Source: Saccharomonospora piscinae (lineage in GTDB: Bacteria > Actinomycetota > Actinomycetes > Mycobacteriales > Pseudonocardiaceae). From it: 64,000 nucleotides of DNA. The notes under the pieces are model-generated. The model was given only the letters and a program-made list of their open reading frames with translations, was not told where the DNA came from and did not search any database. The DNA lies in NCBI RefSeq assembly GCF_005862235.1, contig NZ_VCEK01000006.1, forward strand, positions 62,001-126,000, read 5' to 3'. The position numbers and the translations under genes were made by a program. Shown here piece after piece: positions 51,099-61,674 of this stretch (within the stretch, counting starts at the first letter, position 1; the number at the start of each line of letters is the position of its first letter).

Positions 51099-52862
51099 TT
51101 GGGAACGCGCCGCACCGCGCCGCTGGCGGCGGGCTCGCTCGTCGGAGCCTGCCTGGTGATCGCCGCCGCACTGCTGCCCACCCGCGCGCCGTCGGTGGAT
51201 TTCTCCGACTGCGTCACCCTCGACGTCAGCGTCTCCACCGAGAAAGGGGACCTCGTCGAGGAGATGGCCGAACGCTATAACGACGAGCAGCGGGTGATCG
51301 GTGACCGCTGCGCGCACGTCGAGACCGACAAGCTCACCTCGGGTACCGCGTCGGAGGAACTGGCCACGGGCTGGGACGAGCAGGCGACCGGCGCACCGAA
51401 GCCCGACGTATGGCTGCCGAGTTCGTCGCTGTGGGCGCAACTGCTGGAACACCGCACGGGAGAGGAGCTGGTCAGCGGCGAGGAGAAGTCCGTCACCACC
51501 AGTCCGCTGGTGATCGCGATGCCGGAGAAGATGGCACGCGCGCTGGGCTGGCCCGAGGTGGACCTCGGCTGGTCCGACCTGCGGGATCTCGCCAACAACC
51601 CGGACTGGGGCGAGCGCGGGCACCCGGAGTGGGGCCGCTTCGCCATGGGCAAGGACAACCCGTACCACTCCACGTCCGGGCTCGCGGCGACCATCGCCAC
51701 CTACTACGCCGCCACCCGGGACCGGGGCGGTTTCAGCGAGCACGCCGTGTCGCGGGACGCCGAAGTGCAGGCGTTCGTGCGGCAGGTGGAGTCCTCCGTC
51801 GCGCACTACGCCACGGACTCGGTGGTCTTCCTCGGCAATGCCTACACCGAGGACCAGAAGGGATCCGACAAGCCCTACATCAGCGCCATGATCACCCAGG
51901 AGCAGATGACCTACCTCTACAACGCGGGCGCGCCCACCGGTGATCCCGCCGATCTGAACACCCAGCCGCCCCCGAACGACCCGCTGGTGGCGATTCACCC
52001 CGCCGACGGCACGGTGATGATCGACCACCCGTACCTGGTGCTGGCTGGCACGAGCGGGCACACCCGGGAGGTGGCCGCCGACTTCCGGGACTACCTGCTG
52101 GCGGAGGAACAGCAGGCGGCGTTCGTGGAGCACGGCTTCCGCGACAGCGAGGGCCGCACGAGCGAGAAAGTGGCCACCAGCGTGGGCACCACGGCGCAAC
52201 GGAGTGTGGACTCGATCGACCTGCCGTCCGCGAAGCTGGTCGAGACGATGCTCGACCGGTGGCGGACCTACCGGCTCAGAGCCGACGTGCTGCTGGTGCT
52301 GGACGAGTCGGCGTCGATGAAGGAGACCAGTGACCCGAGAGCCACCGAGTCGGTGTCGAAGCTCGAACTGCTGGAGTCCGCCGTGCAGCGTGGTCTGGAC
52401 CTGCTTGACAACGATGACCGGGTGGCACTGTGGACGTTCTCGACAGGCCCGGACTACACCAGGAGAATGCCGATGAGCCCGGTCGGCGAGGTACGCGACG
52501 AGCTCTCGCACGTCGTGCGGGACGACCTCAGGGGGAAGGGCAATACCGCGCTGTACAACACGACCCACGCCGCCCACGAGATGATGCGCGAGAACCTCGA
52601 TCCCGGCCGGGTCAACGCCATCGTGTTGCTGACCGACGGCCACGACACGGTGCGCGGCGGGGTGTCCCGGGACGAGTTGCTGGACTCGATCGACGCGGAG
52701 CACCTCGACACGTCGGTGCGAATATTCACCATCGCCTACGGGCGCGACGCCGACGTCGAGGCCCTGGAGGCGATCGCGACCAGGTCCAAGGCCGCCGCCT
52801 ACGAGGCCAGGGATCCGTCCGACATAGACCAGGTGTTCGTCAGTGCCCTCAGCAACTTCTGA
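51099..52862 (+). CDS. Exported solute-binding protein fused to a VWA domain
   Basis: The 587-residue protein has an N-terminal signal/anchor helix (LAAGSLVGACLVIAAALL, about 8-26), a type 2 periplasmic-binding-like domain (about 40-370; DVWLPSSSLWAQLLEHRTGE, AMGKDNPYHSTSGLAATIA) and a C-terminal von Willebrand factor A domain with an intact metal-ion site: DESAS (Asp402-Ser404-Ser406), Thr483 in GNTALYN and Asp513 in LLTDGHD. The domain order implies an extracellular ligand-binding or adhesion protein. TTG is the start, with a GGGGG stretch eight bases upstream. It overlaps the next gene by 20 bases. Confidence 0.88.
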   Translation: MGTRRTAPLAAGSLVGACLVIAAALLPTRAPSVDFSDCVTLDVSVSTEKGDLVEEMAERYNDEQRVIGDRCAHVETDKLTSGTASEELATGWDEQATGAPKPDVWLPSSSLWAQLLEHRTGEELVSGEEKSVTTSPLVIAMPEKMARALGWPEVDLGWSDLRDLANNPDWGERGHPEWGRFAMGKDNPYHSTSGLAATIATYYAATRDRGGFSEHAVSRDAEVQAFVRQVESSVAHYATDSVVFLGNAYTEDQKGSDKPYISAMITQEQMTYLYNAGAPTGDPADLNTQPPPNDPLVAIHPADGTVMIDHPYLVLAGTSGHTREVAADFRDYLLAEEQQAAFVEHGFRDSEGRTSEKVATSVGTTAQRSVDSIDLPSAKLVETMLDRWRTYRLRADVLLVLDESASMKETSDPRATESVSKLELLESAVQRGLDLLDNDDRVALWTFSTGPDYTRRMPMSPVGEVRDELSHVVRDDLRGKGNTALYNTTHAAHEMMRENLDPGRVNAIVLLTDGHDTVRGGVSRDELLDSIDAEHLDTSVRIFTIAYGRDADVEALEAIATRSKAAAYEARDPSDIDQVFVSALSNF

Positions 52863-53364
52863 CAGTGCCGGGCGCGCCGCGAGTCGCGACCGGACGACCG
52901 TGGCGCTCGCACTGGGCTTCGGAGTGGTGAGCGGCGTCGTCGCCGCGGCGCGGCAGGGCTGGTGGGGGCTGCTCGCCGCCGCGCTCACCGCGGGCGCGGT
53001 GTACGGCACGGTGGTGGTGACGAGCGTGGTACTGGGAACGGGGGCGAACGCGACCGAGGCGGTGCCCTCCGTCCGGGCGCAGGAGTTGTATCAGCGATGT
53101 CTGCGGGCACTGCGGGAGCTGCCGGTCGCCGACCCCGGCGTCCGGGCGGGCGCGGGCGACGTGCTGCTGCTGGTCAACGAGGTCGACGGCACCGGCCGTG
53201 CTGGCGAGGTGGACCAGGTCGTGGGAGACCTGCGGGTGGTCGTGGAGCAGCTGGAGCGCATGCGCTCCGAAAGCTCGGATGCCGAGCTCCTGCGCAAACT
53301 GCACGTGCTGGCGCAGAGCCTGGAGAACAGCATCTCGGACGCCCGCCGCCGCATCGCGCTGTGA
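52843..53364 (+). CDS. Small membrane protein of the KAP/VWA module
   Basis: I do not recognise the family. The 173-residue product has two adjacent transmembrane helices (VALALGFGVVSGVVAAARQG and LLAAALTAGAVYGTVVVTSV, about 20-65) and then about 105 cytoplasmic residues, largely helical and charged, with a likely coiled coil (VVEQLERMRSESSDAELLRK, LHVLAQSLENSISDARRR). The GTG start lies inside the VWA gene's last codons, a 20-base overlap that ties the two in one operon. It may link the cytoplasmic KAP NTPase to the exported VWA protein. Confidence 0.7.
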   Translation: MPSATSDSAGRAASRDRTTVALALGFGVVSGVVAAARQGWWGLLAAALTAGAVYGTVVVTSVVLGTGANATEAVPSVRAQELYQRCLRALRELPVADPGVRAGAGDVLLLVNEVDGTGRAGEVDQVVGDLRVVVEQLERMRSESSDAELLRKLHVLAQSLENSISDARRRIAL

Positions 53365-53569
53365 CCCTGCGGGGTGGTCACCCACGCAGCCGGCCAGCGG
53401 TGTTGGAGTATGTGGTCGAAAGCGACGGGTTCTAACACCGGACAAAGCACCCTGTCCCTGCTGGTGGCCCTACTCACCCGAGCGGGGCGCTCGATAGGCT
53501 TGGGAAAATGTGCGATCCTGTGCTCCTGTCGGTGCGCGGGAGCGGGGCGCGAGCGAGGAGGCGGGGCCC

Positions 53570-54396
53570 ATGTTGGCGAGCCAACGCCGGTCGCGGATCC
53601 TGGAAGAGATCCGCAGGTCCGGGGCGGTGCGGGTGAGCACGCTGGTCGACCGGCTCGGGGTGTCGGACATGACCGTGCGCCGCGATCTGGAGGTGCTGGC
53701 GCAGCAGGGCCAGGTGCAGAAGGTCCACGGCGGGGCCGTGCTGCCCGGCGGTCGCAGCACCGAGGAGCCGGGCTTCGCGGCCAAGTCGAACCGCGAGAAC
53801 GACGAGAAGCTGGCCATCGCCGCCGAGGCGGTGCGCCTGGTGGAACCGGGCATGGCGGTGGGCGTGTCCGCCGGCACGACGACGTGGACGTTCGCGCGGC
53901 TGCTGCGCGACCTTCCCGACATCACGGTGGTCACCAACTCGGTCCAGGTCGCCGACCTGTTCTCGCGCCAGCCCCGCACCGATCAGACCGTGGTCCTCAC
54001 CGGCGGCATCCGCACGCCGTCGGAGGCGCTGGTGGGGCCGTTCGCGGTCAGCGCGATCCGTTCGGTGAACCTCGACATCATGTTCATGGGTGTCCACGGG
54101 ATGGACGTGCGCAACGGCTTCACGACGCCGAACCTCATGGAGGCCGAGACGGACCGCGCGTTCGTCGAGGCGTCCCGCCGGTTCGTCGTCCTCGCCGACC
54201 ACACCAAATACGGCGTGCTCGGCATCAGCACCATCGCCGACATCGACGCCGCCGACGTGCTCGTCACCGACTCGGGTCTCGCCGCCGAGACGCGGGAGGC
54301 GCTGCGCGAGCGCGTGGGCGAGCTGGTCGTGGTGGACGCCGCCGACACCGAGGGGACCGACGGCCCCGCCGAGACAACGGAAAGTGAGCCCACCGC

Positions 54397-54400
<4 letters not shown>
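53570..54400 (+). CDS. DeoR-family transcriptional repressor of the galactose genes
   Basis: The 276-residue protein has the DeoR helix-turn-helix at its start (RRSRILEEIRRSGAVRVSTL, LGVSDMTVRRDLEVLAQQGQ) and the sugar-phosphate sensor domain with VGVSAGTTTWTFARLL, LTGGIRTPSEALVGPFAV and VLADHTKYG. DeoR repressors usually sense a phosphorylated sugar. The four-base overlap with galK (ATGA) and the adjoining galactose genes make galactose 1-phosphate or a related ester a reasonable inducer. The ATG at 53570 has AGGAGG eight bases upstream. Confidence 0.93.
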
Positions 54401-55553
<1,153 letters not shown>

Positions 55554-55569
<16 letters not shown>

Positions 55570-55586
55570 GTGAGCGGACCCGGCGC
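55554..55586. terminator. Bidirectional terminator at the galK stop
   Basis: Perfect 14-bp arms GCGCCGGGTCCGCT and AGCGGACCCGGCGC enclose the loop GAGTG. The hairpin spans the last codons of galK and the gap before the convergent 995-residue gene, whose stop is 9 bases further on. It is very stable, with no T-run. Confidence 0.65.
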
Positions 55587-55594
55587 ACCCGGAC

Positions 55595-58582
55595 TCAGCG
55601 GATCGGCTCGATCCAGATGTCGCGGTAGCGCACCTCGTTGCCGTGGTCCTGCAACCGGATCGCACCCGCGTCGGGACCCTCCGGTGCGCCGGCACCGGTC
55701 GGCCCGCTGATGGCCACGTCGTCGTGGACGGTGACCCCGTTCCACACCACCGTCACCCTGGCGTCCTCCACCTTGTTCCCCGCGTCGTCGAAGCGCGCCG
55801 CGCGGAACGTGATGTCGTAGCTCTGCCAGGTCTCCGGTGGCCTCGCCGCGTTGACGTCGGCCGCTTTCTCGTTGTAGATCGACGCCGCGTCGTTGGTCTT
55901 CAACGGGTCCACACCGTAGGAGTCGAGTACCTGGATCTCGTACCGCTCCTGCAAATACACCCCGCTGTTGGCGCGGTCCTGGCCGGTGACGTCCGGTGGG
56001 TACTCCGGCAGCCAGAACTCGACGTGCAGCCGGAAGTCCTCGAACGCCTGCTCGGTGCGGATGTCACCGCAGCACACCTCCATCGCCCCGTCCACCAGCG
56101 GCCACTGGGCGGTGCTGCCGTCGAGGTGCTGCCACGCGCCGCGGTTCTCGCCGTCGAACAGCGTGATGCGCTCGCCCTGACGGTGGACGGTGAGCAGGTC
56201 CAGGTTCACGTGCCCGGTGTCGTCGGGACCGTGGGTGTAGGTGATGGTGTTGCGCCCCGCTCGCAGGTCCAGCGACTCGGTGGCGGTGGACCAGCTCTGC
56301 CAGTTCCGCGTGCTGGGCAACTCGATCTGCTGCGGCGAACGCCCGTTGACCGACACGCTGAGGGTTTTGGTGCCCTCGAACGGGTTCGGCCCGTTGGAGT
56401 AGCGCAGCCCGACGTCGTGCGGCCCGCCGCGCTCCGTGGTGACCTCGAAGGTCGTGCTCGCCCCCTCGGTGCCGTAACCGTCGACGAACCCGCCGCCCGA
56501 GTGGCCGGGGTGCTCGGTGTCGATCGCCGCACCGCCGGAGAGCTTCGCCTGCTCGGCCTCGTAGGTGGTGACCGGCTGCTCCGCACCGGGAATCCGGTTG
56601 AGCGTGTACCAGGCCTCGGTGCTCCACAACGGCTGCCCGTCGGCCGAGCCGAACGGCCGGGGCGAGCGCACGTGGACCACGCGGTCCCGCTGGAGTCCCG
56701 GAATCGCCAGAGTGACCGTCTTGCGGTCCTGCGACACCGTCGCCGAGGTCACCGGCAGGGTCTCCTCGTCGACCTTCGGCCCGCCGTAGGACGGCGTCGG
56801 CGCGTACCGCCACTGGGTCACCTCGTACCGCTGTGCCAGCTCGCTGATCGTGTCGTCCGACAGCGGCTTGGTGTACTCCAGCTCGAACCCGCCGGACACG
56901 GCACGCATGGCGAGGATGTCGAACGCGTCGTTCCCGTCCGGGGACAACTTCTGCAGGCCGTAATCCAGTTTGCCCGCCTGGCCCCAGTTGCCGCCCGCGC
57001 CGAGGCCACCGAGGTAGATGGCGCCGTCGGGGCCCCGGGTGATGCGGTTGACGCCGACTTCGAGACCCTGCGTCATCCGGAACACCGCGCCCTGGTACTG
57101 ACCCTTCACCTTCTCCAGGTGCGCGCGCTGGATGCCCCCGTAGGTGACGTCACCGAACAGCAGCTGTCCCGCGAACGGTCCCTTCTCGACGTGCAACGGA
57201 GTACTCGGCGAGTTGGCGATCTCGTTCTGCGGCAACCACAGCACCGGATTGGTCACGGGCTGGTCGTCGAACGGGCCCGGCGGGTTGGTGTAGTGGTTGA
57301 AGAACCGGTCGGGCTTGACGTGAACGAGCTTCGACGCGGGCAGCCAGCCGCCCTGGTTGTCGGTCACGAACAGGCCGTCGTCGGGACCCCAGGCGATGCC
57401 GTTCGGCGTACGGAGGCCGCCCGCGATGTAGGACACCTCGCCGGTCTCGCGGTTGACCTTGATGGTGGTCCCCCGGTTCTCCGAGGGCTGCGGGTCGGTC
57501 GTGGCCCCGCCGTAGTCGATCGCCACCGACAGGTTCAGGTAGAAGTGCCCGTCCCGGTAGAGCAGGCCGAAGGCGAACTCGTGGAAGTTGTCGCTGAACG
57601 GCCAGGTCGCCACCGTGTCGTACTCGTCGACGACCTCGTCGCCGTCGACATCGACCAGCTCCGTCAGCTCGTGCTTCTGGGAGACGTAGATGCTGCCGTC
57701 GACGACCTTGAGCCCCATCGGCTCTTTCAGTCCCTCGGCGACGCGGGTCACCGTCACGTCGTCCTGACTGGTGTCGCCGGTGACGTTGTCGAGCAGGTAG
57801 ACCTCGCCGTCGACCGTGTCGGTGCCGCCCCACGTCGCGACGGCGAGCCTGCCGTCGGGCATCCAGTCCATCGCGGACACCTGGGGCTCGAAGCCCTCGG
57901 GCCGCAGATCGGTCAGCTCGTAGTTCGGATGCACCGCGTTCAGCGGCATGCCGTCACCCGGTGAGTCGGTGCCCGCCTCACACTCCTTGCGGCCGGGTGC
58001 CGTGACCCGCACGACGTCGGCATCGGTGCTCAACACCGATTCCGGCACCACCGTGAAGTCGCTCGCACCCGGAGGCCGCCACTCCAACGTGACCTGCTGG
58101 CCGCCGGTGCGGTCGAAGTGTTCGATGAACAGCGAGTGGTATCCGGCGGACAGCTCGGTCGTGCCCTCCTTGGGCTCGGCGCCGTGCAGCCCGTCGTGGT
58201 CGACGACCACCTCGTCGTCGAGACTCAACCGCGAACCGTCGTCGCTGGTGAGCCGGAAGGTGTACTGGCCGTCCTCGGGAACGTCGAGGTTGGCGATGGT
58301 GTGGGAGACGAAGTAGTCCTCGATCCCCCCGAAGTCCTCGGTGGAGCTCCAGTCGATGTCGGGACGCAGCCGGTCGACGTTGGGTGTCTGCCCGGCCTTG
58401 AGTGTGCAGATCTCGTCCATCGGCAGCTGCACGTCGAACACGCGCTGGGTGACGCCCGGTTCCTGGGGCGGCAGGTCGGACTGCGCGGCCGCCACCGGCG
58501 GCCCCAGTCCGCTGACCACGGCCGACGCGGCGAGAAGAGTGACCAGCCGCCTCCGGCGGCGTTGGGACGGTCTCGGCTGCAT
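55595..58582 (-). CDS. Secreted PA14 - sugar dehydrogenase-like propeller - CBM - DUF1080 protein
   Basis: The 995-residue protein has a signal peptide (cleavage near AAA-QSD), a PA14 carbohydrate-binding domain (about 45-185, with YTFRLTSDDGSRL), a PQQ sugar/sorbosone dehydrogenase-like beta-propeller (about 225-650; GLKEPMGLKVVDGSIYVSQK, RTPNGIAWGPDDGLFVTDNQ), a CBM6/35-type domain (from about 672, TYEAEQAKLSGGA) and a C-terminal DUF1080 3-keto-disaccharide hydrolase-like domain (about 805-995; RDIWIEPIR end). Oxidation of a bound sugar followed by hydrolysis in one extracellular protein is suggested. The start is ATG. It faces the GH2 gene's 3' end across a terminator. Confidence 0.85.
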   Translation of the reverse strand: MQPRPSQRRRRRLVTLLAASAVVSGLGPPVAAAQSDLPPQEPGVTQRVFDVQLPMDEICTLKAGQTPNVDRLRPDIDWSSTEDFGGIEDYFVSHTIANLDVPEDGQYTFRLTSDDGSRLSLDDEVVVDHDGLHGAEPKEGTTELSAGYHSLFIEHFDRTGGQQVTLEWRPPGASDFTVVPESVLSTDADVVRVTAPGRKECEAGTDSPGDGMPLNAVHPNYELTDLRPEGFEPQVSAMDWMPDGRLAVATWGGTDTVDGEVYLLDNVTGDTSQDDVTVTRVAEGLKEPMGLKVVDGSIYVSQKHELTELVDVDGDEVVDEYDTVATWPFSDNFHEFAFGLLYRDGHFYLNLSVAIDYGGATTDPQPSENRGTTIKVNRETGEVSYIAGGLRTPNGIAWGPDDGLFVTDNQGGWLPASKLVHVKPDRFFNHYTNPPGPFDDQPVTNPVLWLPQNEIANSPSTPLHVEKGPFAGQLLFGDVTYGGIQRAHLEKVKGQYQGAVFRMTQGLEVGVNRITRGPDGAIYLGGLGAGGNWGQAGKLDYGLQKLSPDGNDAFDILAMRAVSGGFELEYTKPLSDDTISELAQRYEVTQWRYAPTPSYGGPKVDEETLPVTSATVSQDRKTVTLAIPGLQRDRVVHVRSPRPFGSADGQPLWSTEAWYTLNRIPGAEQPVTTYEAEQAKLSGGAAIDTEHPGHSGGGFVDGYGTEGASTTFEVTTERGGPHDVGLRYSNGPNPFEGTKTLSVSVNGRSPQQIELPSTRNWQSWSTATESLDLRAGRNTITYTHGPDDTGHVNLDLLTVHRQGERITLFDGENRGAWQHLDGSTAQWPLVDGAMEVCCGDIRTEQAFEDFRLHVEFWLPEYPPDVTGQDRANSGVYLQERYEIQVLDSYGVDPLKTNDAASIYNEKAADVNAARPPETWQSYDITFRAARFDDAGNKVEDARVTVVWNGVTVHDDVAISGPTGAGAPEGPDAGAIRLQDHGNEVRYRDIWIEPIR

Positions 58583-58757
58583 GCATGCTCCTGGTGGCGG
58601 GTGGAGTTACAGGACCAGGCCGGAGCCTGTCGTTCACCGGGCAACACGGGCGACATGCCGACGCGTCGTGGAGGCGACGATAGGAGTCTTCTGCCTCGAA
58701 GTCGAGCGTCTTCTGTCGATTTACTACAAAACGAGCAACGCGACGATCAAAAGTGCG

Positions 58758-58792
58758 GAGGTGGGGCCGGGCAGCTCACCCGGCCCCACCTC
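58758..58792 (-). terminator. Strong intrinsic-type terminator of the GH2 gene
   Basis: Perfect 14-bp arms GAGGTGGGGCCGGG and CCCGGCCCCACCTC enclose a 7-base loop, 6 bases past the GH2 stop. On the minus strand the stem is followed by CGCACTTTTG, a short T-run. This is the best terminator in the window. The remaining sequence up to the 995-residue gene's start (58583-58757) contains its promoter region. Confidence 0.8.
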
Positions 58793-58798
58793 GCGGTC

Positions 58799-61327
58799 TC
58801 AGTTCCGCGACGCCAGTTCGGCCACCTCGTGACCCGGCAGCGCGCGGTCGAAGATCCGCACGTCGTCGACGTCACCGCGCAGGTGGTCCACGTCCTGCCC
58901 GCCGTACTGGGCTCGGCCGATCACCGTGTCACCACTGCCGCCCGGCGACAGGCAGGCGTCACGCGCATCGGCCAGCTCCCCGTCCACGTAGAGGGACAGC
59001 GTTCCCTCCTGCGCGTCGCGCACCCCGGTGAGGTGATACCAGCGGCCCGGTTCGGGCTGCTCCGGCGACACCGCCCGCAGCCCGGCGAAGCTCATCGCCC
59101 ACCGCTGGTCCTGCCCCGAATACTGGAGGAAGAAGGCGCTGTTTCCGCCCGTGTCCTGGCTGACCGCCGTCTGGAACCCGGTTCCGGCCTCGTCGAGCCG
59201 CACCCACGCCGACACCGAGTAACTGCCCTCGGGGTCGACGAGCTGCGCGCCCGTGTCGGCCTCACCCGCACCCTCGAACGACACGGCGCCGCCATCGACC
59301 CCGTCCGTCCACTCGGCACCGGTGAGAGCGGCGTCGGCGTCGCCCACGGCGTCGCCCGCCACCGAACCCGAGCCCTCGTCGAACGGGTAGGCGTGGACGC
59401 CGTCGAGCCCAGGAGTACCCGGGTCCGGCTCGGGACCTCCGTCACCGCTGCCGTCGGCCCCGGCGATGATCTCCTCGTTGACCTCCCGCACGGCGTCGAA
59501 GTCCATCTTCTCGACCTGCCGGTCGTAGGTGAAGAAGCCGTTCACCTCGTGTTCGACGTCGGTGAGCTGCGTGTAGACCGCGCCGCTGATCCCGCACCGT
59601 CTCGCCGCGTCGAGTACGGCGCGCTGGTTGTCCACATAGGCCGCGGTGAGGCTCTGCTGGTCGGGCAGCATCTGGTACGCGTGGCCCTCGCCGAACCACA
59701 TGTGGTCCTCGACCTCGAGGCCGAAGCCGCCGTGCTCGCCGTCCATCGACATGCGCGTGCCGTCGGGAGCGGGCGTGGCGGGTCCGACGTAGGCGTGCCA
59801 GTCGATGACGTGCCCCGCACCGGAGTCACCGAGCGAGTCGCAGCAGTTCACCCCGCTGTGCGCGTTGACGAGCCGCGTCGGGTCCTGCTCCGCGAGTTCC
59901 CCCGCGATCCGGCCGGTGGCCTCGCGGGACCATTCACCCCAGCCCTCGTTGAACGGCACCCAGCCGATGACCGAGGTCCAGTCCTTCTTCTGCTCCACCA
60001 GCTCGTGCAGCTCGGTCTCGAACTGGGCGGCGGCGTCGGCGGGCGGGCGGCCTCCCGTCCGCATCGACGGCATGTCCTGCCACACCAGCAGCCCCAGCCG
60101 GTCGGCGTGGTAGTACCAGCGATCCGGTTCGGTCTTGATGTGCTTGCGCACGGTGTTGAAACCGAGCCGCTTGTGCTGTTCGAGGTCCCACCGCAACGCC
60201 TCGTCGGTCGGAGCGGTGAACAGCCCGTCGGGCCAGTAGCCCTGGTCCAGGGTGGACATCGAGAACAGGATCTCGCCGTTGAGCGTCATGCGCAGCTTGC
60301 CGTCCTCGCCCTCGGTCATGCCCACCTCGCGCATACCGAAGTAGGACGACACCCGGTCCACCGGGCGGTGCCCGTCGCGCAGCACGACCTCCAGGTCGTA
60401 CAGGAACGGGGAGTCGGGCGACCACAGCTTGGCGTCCGGCACGGGCAGCGTGAGGGCTTCGTCGGCGCTACCCCGCGTGCGGCTGACGACACGGCGGCCG
60501 TCGCGCACCACGGCCTCCACCGTCATGCGCCCGTCGCCGCCCGTCGTGTTCGCCGTCAGCGCCAGGGTGGAGTCGTCGATGTCGGGGACCATGTCGAGGT
60601 CCGCGACGCGCCCCTCGGGCACCGGCTCCATCCACACCGTCTGCCAGATCCCGGAGGCGCTCTCGTAGAAGATGCCGCGATCGGGCACCCTGCGCTGCTT
60701 GCCGACGGGCTGCCAGGTGGCGTCGGTGCGGTCGGTCACGGCCACGACGATCTCCTGCTCGCCCCGGCCCGTGAGCGCGTCCGTGACGTCGGCGGAGAAC
60801 GCGCCGAAGCCGCCGGTGTGCGAGGCGACCTCCTGCCCGTTGACCCAGACCGTGGCCTCGTAGTCCACGGCACCGAAGTGCATCGTGAGGCGGTTGTGGT
60901 GGCCGATCCGCCACTTCTCCGGCACGTCGAAGGTGCGGCGGTAGAACATGTGGTCCTCGTGCCGCTGGATGCCGGACAGCGCCGACTCCGTCGGATAGGG
61001 CACGAGAATGCGCTCGTCCAGCGGCTCGCCGAACTCGGGCCGCTGCCCCTCGGCGGCGCCCGCGAACTCCCAGACGCCGTTGAGGTTGCGCCACTCCGGA
61101 CGGGTGAGCTGGGGCCGGGGATACTCGGGCAGCGCGTTGCGTGGTGACACGTCGTCGGTCCACGGGGTCGTCAGGCGCGCTTCGCCCGGGGTCCAGCCGT
61201 CGGAGGGCTGCGCGGCGGCCGTCGGCGTGAGCGCGGCCGCCGTCAGTAGCGCGGACAGGACGGCCAGCACGGTCCGTTTGCGGGACCGGCCGCCGCGTGG
61301 TCGGGTCGGTGGTGCGAGTGACAGCAC
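58799..61327 (-). CDS. Secreted GH2 (beta-galactosidase-like) enzyme with LamG domain
   Basis: The 842-residue protein has a signal peptide (RTVLAVLSALLTAAALTPTA), then the GH2 layout: a sugar-binding beta-sandwich (about 70-235; WRNLNGVWEFAG, HFGAVDYEATVWVNG), an Ig-like domain, and a TIM barrel with WVPFNEGWGEW (acid/base Glu461) and DGEHGGFG near the nucleophile. A C-terminal concanavalin-like LamG domain (about 650-842) should bind carbohydrate. It probably releases galactose or related sugars from oligosaccharides outside the cell. A GTG start has AAGGG upstream. It is divergent from galT. Confidence 0.92.
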   Translation of the reverse strand: MLSLAPPTRPRGGRSRKRTVLAVLSALLTAAALTPTAAAQPSDGWTPGEARLTTPWTDDVSPRNALPEYPRPQLTRPEWRNLNGVWEFAGAAEGQRPEFGEPLDERILVPYPTESALSGIQRHEDHMFYRRTFDVPEKWRIGHHNRLTMHFGAVDYEATVWVNGQEVASHTGGFGAFSADVTDALTGRGEQEIVVAVTDRTDATWQPVGKQRRVPDRGIFYESASGIWQTVWMEPVPEGRVADLDMVPDIDDSTLALTANTTGGDGRMTVEAVVRDGRRVVSRTRGSADEALTLPVPDAKLWSPDSPFLYDLEVVLRDGHRPVDRVSSYFGMREVGMTEGEDGKLRMTLNGEILFSMSTLDQGYWPDGLFTAPTDEALRWDLEQHKRLGFNTVRKHIKTEPDRWYYHADRLGLLVWQDMPSMRTGGRPPADAAAQFETELHELVEQKKDWTSVIGWVPFNEGWGEWSREATGRIAGELAEQDPTRLVNAHSGVNCCDSLGDSGAGHVIDWHAYVGPATPAPDGTRMSMDGEHGGFGLEVEDHMWFGEGHAYQMLPDQQSLTAAYVDNQRAVLDAARRCGISGAVYTQLTDVEHEVNGFFTYDRQVEKMDFDAVREVNEEIIAGADGSGDGGPEPDPGTPGLDGVHAYPFDEGSGSVAGDAVGDADAALTGAEWTDGVDGGAVSFEGAGEADTGAQLVDPEGSYSVSAWVRLDEAGTGFQTAVSQDTGGNSAFFLQYSGQDQRWAMSFAGLRAVSPEQPEPGRWYHLTGVRDAQEGTLSLYVDGELADARDACLSPGGSGDTVIGRAQYGGQDVDHLRGDVDDVRIFDRALPGHEVAELASRN

Positions 61328-61674
61328 AGTCGAACACCCTTCTCACCTGGGGGAGCACCGGCCTCGTCGCCGGCGCCAGGCACGCCGGGTACACACGGAT
61401 CTCACTCCGGCGTGAAGCATTTCACACAGGGCTTGCCGCGAGTGTCAACAGTTACGAGCAGAATCGACCAGCTTCAAACAGGAGACAGTCGACCACCTCT
61501 GCTCAGGGCCAGCACGCTGCGTGGAAAACCGCGCGGCCGGACGGGTGAACGACACTCGATCGGCCCAGTCGCAGAAATACCGCCTGGTGGAACCCTGGCC
61601 TGTTGGTTTGTGTTGCTTCATGGTTGAATGCCCTGCGATCGGCACATCGAGTGACTTCGAAGGAGACGGGCCCG
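61328..61674. other. Divergent promoter region between GH2 and galT genes
   Basis: This 347-base gap must hold both promoters. On the minus strand TTGACA (61448-61443) is a likely -35 for the GH2 gene. The matching -10 position falls in the palindrome at 61412-61425. A GAAGGAG ribosome binding site precedes galT at 61659-61665. I see no gene in the gap. Confidence 0.5.
61412..61425. promoter_or_regulatory. Operator-like palindrome in the GH2 promoter
   Basis: GTGAA and TTCAC form perfect 5-bp arms around GCAT. The element covers the expected -10 position of the GH2 promoter (18 bases after the TTGACA), so a bound repressor would block it. No copy of the same palindrome was seen before the DeoR gene. 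Confidence 0.35.

Noticed and set aside
58118-61147. 1009-residue open frame on the plus strand
   Set aside because: It is antisense to the GH2 gene, which has clear GH2 motifs, a signal peptide and a terminator.
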